A stretch of 7,241 nucleotides of DNA from Burkholderiaceae bacterium (GTDB taxonomy: Bacteria > Pseudomonadota > Gammaproteobacteria > Burkholderiales > Burkholderiaceae_C), in the NCBI GenBank assembly GCA_023262645.1, contig JALRAA010000069.1, forward strand, positions 1-7,241, written 5' to 3'. Below, piece after piece: positions 5,242 to 7,241 of the stretch. The notes under the pieces were generated by a model that had not been told where the DNA came from, searched no databases, and saw only the letters and a list, made by a program, of their open reading frames with translations. The first letter of the stretch is position 1. Each line of letters opens with the position of its first letter. A program made the translations under genes and the position numbers.

Positions 5242-6903
5242 TCAGTGAACCACCATCAGGGTGAATGGGAACACATAGGCTTGCAAAGTGACCAAAATGC
5301 CCACCAAGCATGCCAACGCGATTGAATGGAAGAACACATAGCGAAGAATGTCGCCTTCGTGGTTAAACCAGCGCGTGGCGGTTGAAGCCACCACGATGGA
5401 CTGTGCGTCGATCATTTTGCCCATGACCCCACCCGAACTGTTGGCCGCGCCCATCAGGTTGGGTGACAGTCCCAGTTGCTCGGCAGCTACTTTTTGCATG
5501 CCACCAAACAAGACATTCGATGCCGTGTCTGAACCCGTCAGCGCAACACCTAACCAACCCATCAGGGTGCCGAAAAACGGATAGAACACGCCGGTGTTTG
5601 CAAACGCCAAACCGAGTGTGGTGTCGGTGCCGGAATAGCGGGTGAGGTAACCCAATGCCAGCATCAACACAATGGTGAGCAACGAATAACGAACCAACCA
5701 CAAGGTCTTGAAAAAGATTTGCACCAAGTTCCAAGGGTTGTACTTCATCACCAAGCCACCCACAATCGCAGACAGCAAGATGCCTGTTCCTGTAGCGGAC
5801 AAGAGATTGAGTGTATAGATTGCGCTTTCAAGTTTGGGAACCGGTACCACAGGAGGCATTTTTTCAATCAAATTGTGCAATCCCTGCATAGCAAACTGCG
5901 GCGCAAAAATCGAGTTGAGCCAAGTTTTGACGACGGGCAAGCCCCAGATAAAGATGAATACGGTCAATATGGCCCAAGGGGTCCATGCGCGAATCACATC
6001 GGCGCGAGAGTGCTGGGTGACAGCGCGGGCAGGTTGGGCTTGTCCACCATCGTTTTCATGGCCTTTGAGTGAGACAGATGTCCAGATGGTTTTGGGTTGC
6101 CAGTAACGCAAAAAAGTCACCAGCGAGGCCATGCTCACCACCGCAGCGATGATGTCAACCAGTTCGGGGCCAATGAAGTTAGACACCAAAAATTGCATGA
6201 TGGCAAAGCTGGCACCTGTGACCAAAATGGCAGGCCAAATTTCCCACATGGCACGGCGTCCCGCAAACGCCCAAATCAACCAAAACGGAACCAACAAAGA
6301 GAAAAAGGGCAGTTGTCTGCCGACCATGGCCGACACCGCCATGGCGTCATAGCCGTGCACCTTGGCCAAAGTGATGATGGGCGTTCCCAACGCACCGAAT
6401 GCGACCGGTGCGGTATTTGCAATCAACGACAAACCAGAGGCGGCCAGCGGGGAAAAACCCAAGCCGATCAAAATGGCAGCGGTCACCGCCACAGGGGTAC
6501 CAAAACCGGCTGCCCCTTCAAAAAACGCACCAAATGCAAAAGCGATCAACAACAATTGCAAACGACGGTCTTCGGTGATGCCTGCGATGGAATCTTGAAG
6601 TATTTTGAAACTGCCGTTTTGCTCGGTGAGTTGATGAAGAAAAATGATGTTCAACACAATCCAGCCGATGGGCAATAAGCCGGTGAGGCCCCCGTAAAAA
6701 GCAGCGTTCGCAGCCATTTCGGTCGGCATACCGTAAACCACGATGGCAATTGCCAACGCTGCGAGCAAACCCAAACCGGCGGCTACGTGGGCTTTCAAGT
6801 GGAAGAAACCCAAACCTGCCAACATCACCACCACAGGAACTGCAGCAAGCAAAGTGGATAAAAACATGTTGCCCAAGGGGTCGTATATTTGTTGCCAGGT
6901 CAT
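5242..6903 (-). CDS. lldP: L-lactate permease, LldP/LctP family
   Basis: Inner-membrane proton-coupled importer of lactate (the family also takes glycolate), 553 residues, matching the usual length of about 550. The start at 6903 is chosen because the opening M-T-W-Q-Q-I-Y-D-P matches known LldP N-termini and a GGAG lies 8 bases upstream. A GTG at 6951 in the same frame would lie upstream of the apparent -10 box. The protein is almost all hydrophobic, with roughly a dozen membrane segments. Family signatures include GAFFEGAAGFGTPVAV (125-140), APVAFGALGTP (165-175), SDTASNVLFGGMQ (458-470) and GAANSSGGVMGKMI (485-498). A hydrophilic loop near residues 290-312 (G-H-E-N-D-G-G-Q region) is probably cytoplasmic. 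No lactate dehydrogenase (lldD or lldEFG) or LldR regulator gene is within the window. It is divergent from the acyl-CoA dehydrogenase gene, with 79 bases between the starts. Confidence 0.96.
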   Translation of the reverse strand: MTWQQIYDPLGNMFLSTLLAAVPVVVMLAGLGFFHLKAHVAAGLGLLAALAIAIVVYGMPTEMAANAAFYGGLTGLLPIGWIVLNIIFLHQLTEQNGSFKILQDSIAGITEDRRLQLLLIAFAFGAFFEGAAGFGTPVAVTAAILIGLGFSPLAASGLSLIANTAPVAFGALGTPIITLAKVHGYDAMAVSAMVGRQLPFFSLLVPFWLIWAFAGRRAMWEIWPAILVTGASFAIMQFLVSNFIGPELVDIIAAVVSMASLVTFLRYWQPKTIWTSVSLKGHENDGGQAQPARAVTQHSRADVIRAWTPWAILTVFIFIWGLPVVKTWLNSIFAPQFAMQGLHNLIEKMPPVVPVPKLESAIYTLNLLSATGTGILLSAIVGGLVMKYNPWNLVQIFFKTLWLVRYSLLTIVLMLALGYLTRYSGTDTTLGLAFANTGVFYPFFGTLMGWLGVALTGSDTASNVLFGGMQKVAAEQLGLSPNLMGAANSSGGVMGKMIDAQSIVVASTATRWFNHEGDILRYVFFHSIALACLVGILVTLQAYVFPFTLMVVH

Positions 6904-6911
6904 TGGTAAAA

Positions 6912-6915
6912 CTCC
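6912..6915 (-). promoter_or_regulatory. Shine-Dalgarno that fixes the permease start
   Basis: GGAG on the - strand with 8 bases to the ATG at 6903. It supports the internal ATG over the longer in-frame GTG at 6951, which has no comparable site and falls upstream of the likely transcription start. Confidence 0.7.
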
Positions 6916-6931
6916 GAGACGTAAATCCAAA

Positions 6932-6937
6932 ATTATA
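6932..6937 (-). promoter_or_regulatory. Perfect TATAAT -10 box for the permease gene
   Basis: The - strand reads TATAAT here, an exact sigma-70 -10 hexamer. Transcription would begin near 6925, leaving a leader of about 22 bases that holds the GGAG site. At spacers of 15-18 bases the -35 position (around 6953-6961) gives only A-rich, non-consensus hexamers such as GAAAAC, and there is no extended -10 TG. This suggests a weak or activator-dependent promoter. No clear GntR-type operator palindrome is visible in the gap. Confidence 0.55.
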
Positions 6938-6982
6938 GGAAGATCTGCCACAGGGTTTTCCCATGGTAGAGAAAAGGGTCAC

Positions 6983-7241
6983 ATGATTGAAAGAAGCCTA
7001 TTCACCTCCGAGCACGATGCATTTCGTGACAGTTTTCTGCGTTTCATGCAAGCGGAAATTGCACCGTATCACGCCGCGTGGGAGCAGCAAGGTTTTGTGG
7101 ACAAGGCGGTTTGGAAGAAGGCAGGTGCTTTGGGCTTTTTGAACATGAGCATGCCTGCCGAATACGGCGGGGCTGATGCGGACAAGTTGTTTTCGGTGGT
7201 GCAAATTGAAGCGCTGAGCGCTGCTGGCTTCACAGGCATCG
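6983..7241 (+). CDS. Acyl-CoA dehydrogenase, N-terminal part, cut by the window end
   Basis: Only the first 86 codons are inside the window; the family is usually about 380-390 residues. The ATG at 6983 has AAGGG four bases upstream. The visible protein starts M-I-E-R-S-L-F-T-S-E-H, followed by F-R-D-S-F-L-R-F, E-I-A-P, W-E-Q-Q-G, a W-K-K-A-G-A-L-G-F stretch and P-A-E-Y-G-G, the usual helical N-terminal domain of FAD-dependent acyl-CoA dehydrogenases. These enzymes oxidise acyl-CoA to the trans-2-enoyl-CoA and pass electrons to ETF in the cytoplasm. The catalytic Glu and FAD contacts lie beyond the window, so chain-length or branched-chain specificity cannot be judged. It is divergent from the lactate permease and may share its 79-base control region. 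I see no convincing sigma-70 promoter for it on the + strand. Confidence 0.92.
   Translation, partial: MIERSLFTSEHDAFRDSFLRFMQAEIAPYHAAWEQQGFVDKAVWKKAGALGFLNMSMPAEYGGADADKLFSVVQIEALSAAGFTGI

Noticed and set aside
6097..6678. Open frame of about 190 codons on the + strand inside the lactate permease gene
   Set aside because: Antisense shadow of membrane-segment codons; product is rich in Gln, His, Arg and Gly with no motif.
6949..6951. Upstream GTG start giving a 569-residue permease
   Set aside because: It lies upstream of the TATAAT box, has no ribosome site, and adds residues not seen in LldP proteins.
1..7241. A hidden defence system, prophage, insertion sequence or CRISPR array
   Set aside because: Every substantial stretch is occupied by recognisable metabolic or envelope genes, no direct-repeat array or transposase/integrase motif is visible, and composition looks even across the window.

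Overview
This 7.2 kb window looks like an ordinary chromosomal stretch of a Gram-negative betaproteobacterium, most likely Burkholderiales and perhaps Comamonadaceae. The evidence is the family mix: formate-tetrahydrofolate ligase, a periplasmic di-heme peroxidase, an adhesin-E-like secreted protein, a short orphan ParA, an LldP-type lactate permease and an acyl-CoA dehydrogenase. Moderate GC and heavy use of TTG for leucine throughout point the same way. The taxonomic call is inference from gene content and codon style, not from a marker gene. Composition looks uniform, and I see no mobile element, tRNA, rRNA or CRISPR array. No stretch longer than about 110 bases lacks a gene.

Layout. Positions 1-3815 hold four genes on the + strand separated by 8, 7 and 14 bases, so they probably form one transcription unit: the 3' part of fhs, a secreted di-heme cytochrome c peroxidase homologue, a small secreted adhesin-E-like protein, and an alpha/beta hydrolase with an aspartate nucleophile (epoxide-hydrolase type). 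At 3815/3816 this unit meets a convergent - strand pair with no intergenic base; the two stop codons lie side by side in one palindrome. The pair (4441-5130, then 3816-4439) is a lipoprotein with a ClpP-like C-terminal domain followed one base later by an orphan ParA ATPase. Upstream of the pair, also on the - strand, is the lactate permease gene (5242-6903). It is divergent from a partial acyl-CoA dehydrogenase gene that starts at 6983 and runs off the window.

How the genes fit together. fhs supplies one-carbon units from formate in the cytoplasm. The peroxidase homologue would work in the periplasm on hydrogen peroxide or another oxidant, using cytochrome or cupredoxin electrons. The lactate permease and acyl-CoA dehydrogenase feed carbon catabolism. 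I see no pathway linking all the + strand genes; close packing may be the only link.

I do not find a convincing new defence or mobile system. The observations most worth a second look are: a di-heme peroxidase homologue whose W94, E114 and H71 equivalents (Pseudomonas aeruginosa CcpA numbering) appear replaced while both heme motifs are intact; the ClpP-like lipoprotein next to an orphan ParA; the zero-gap convergent junction, with a possible terminator embedded in the opposing gene; and competing inverted repeats ahead of the lipoprotein gene.
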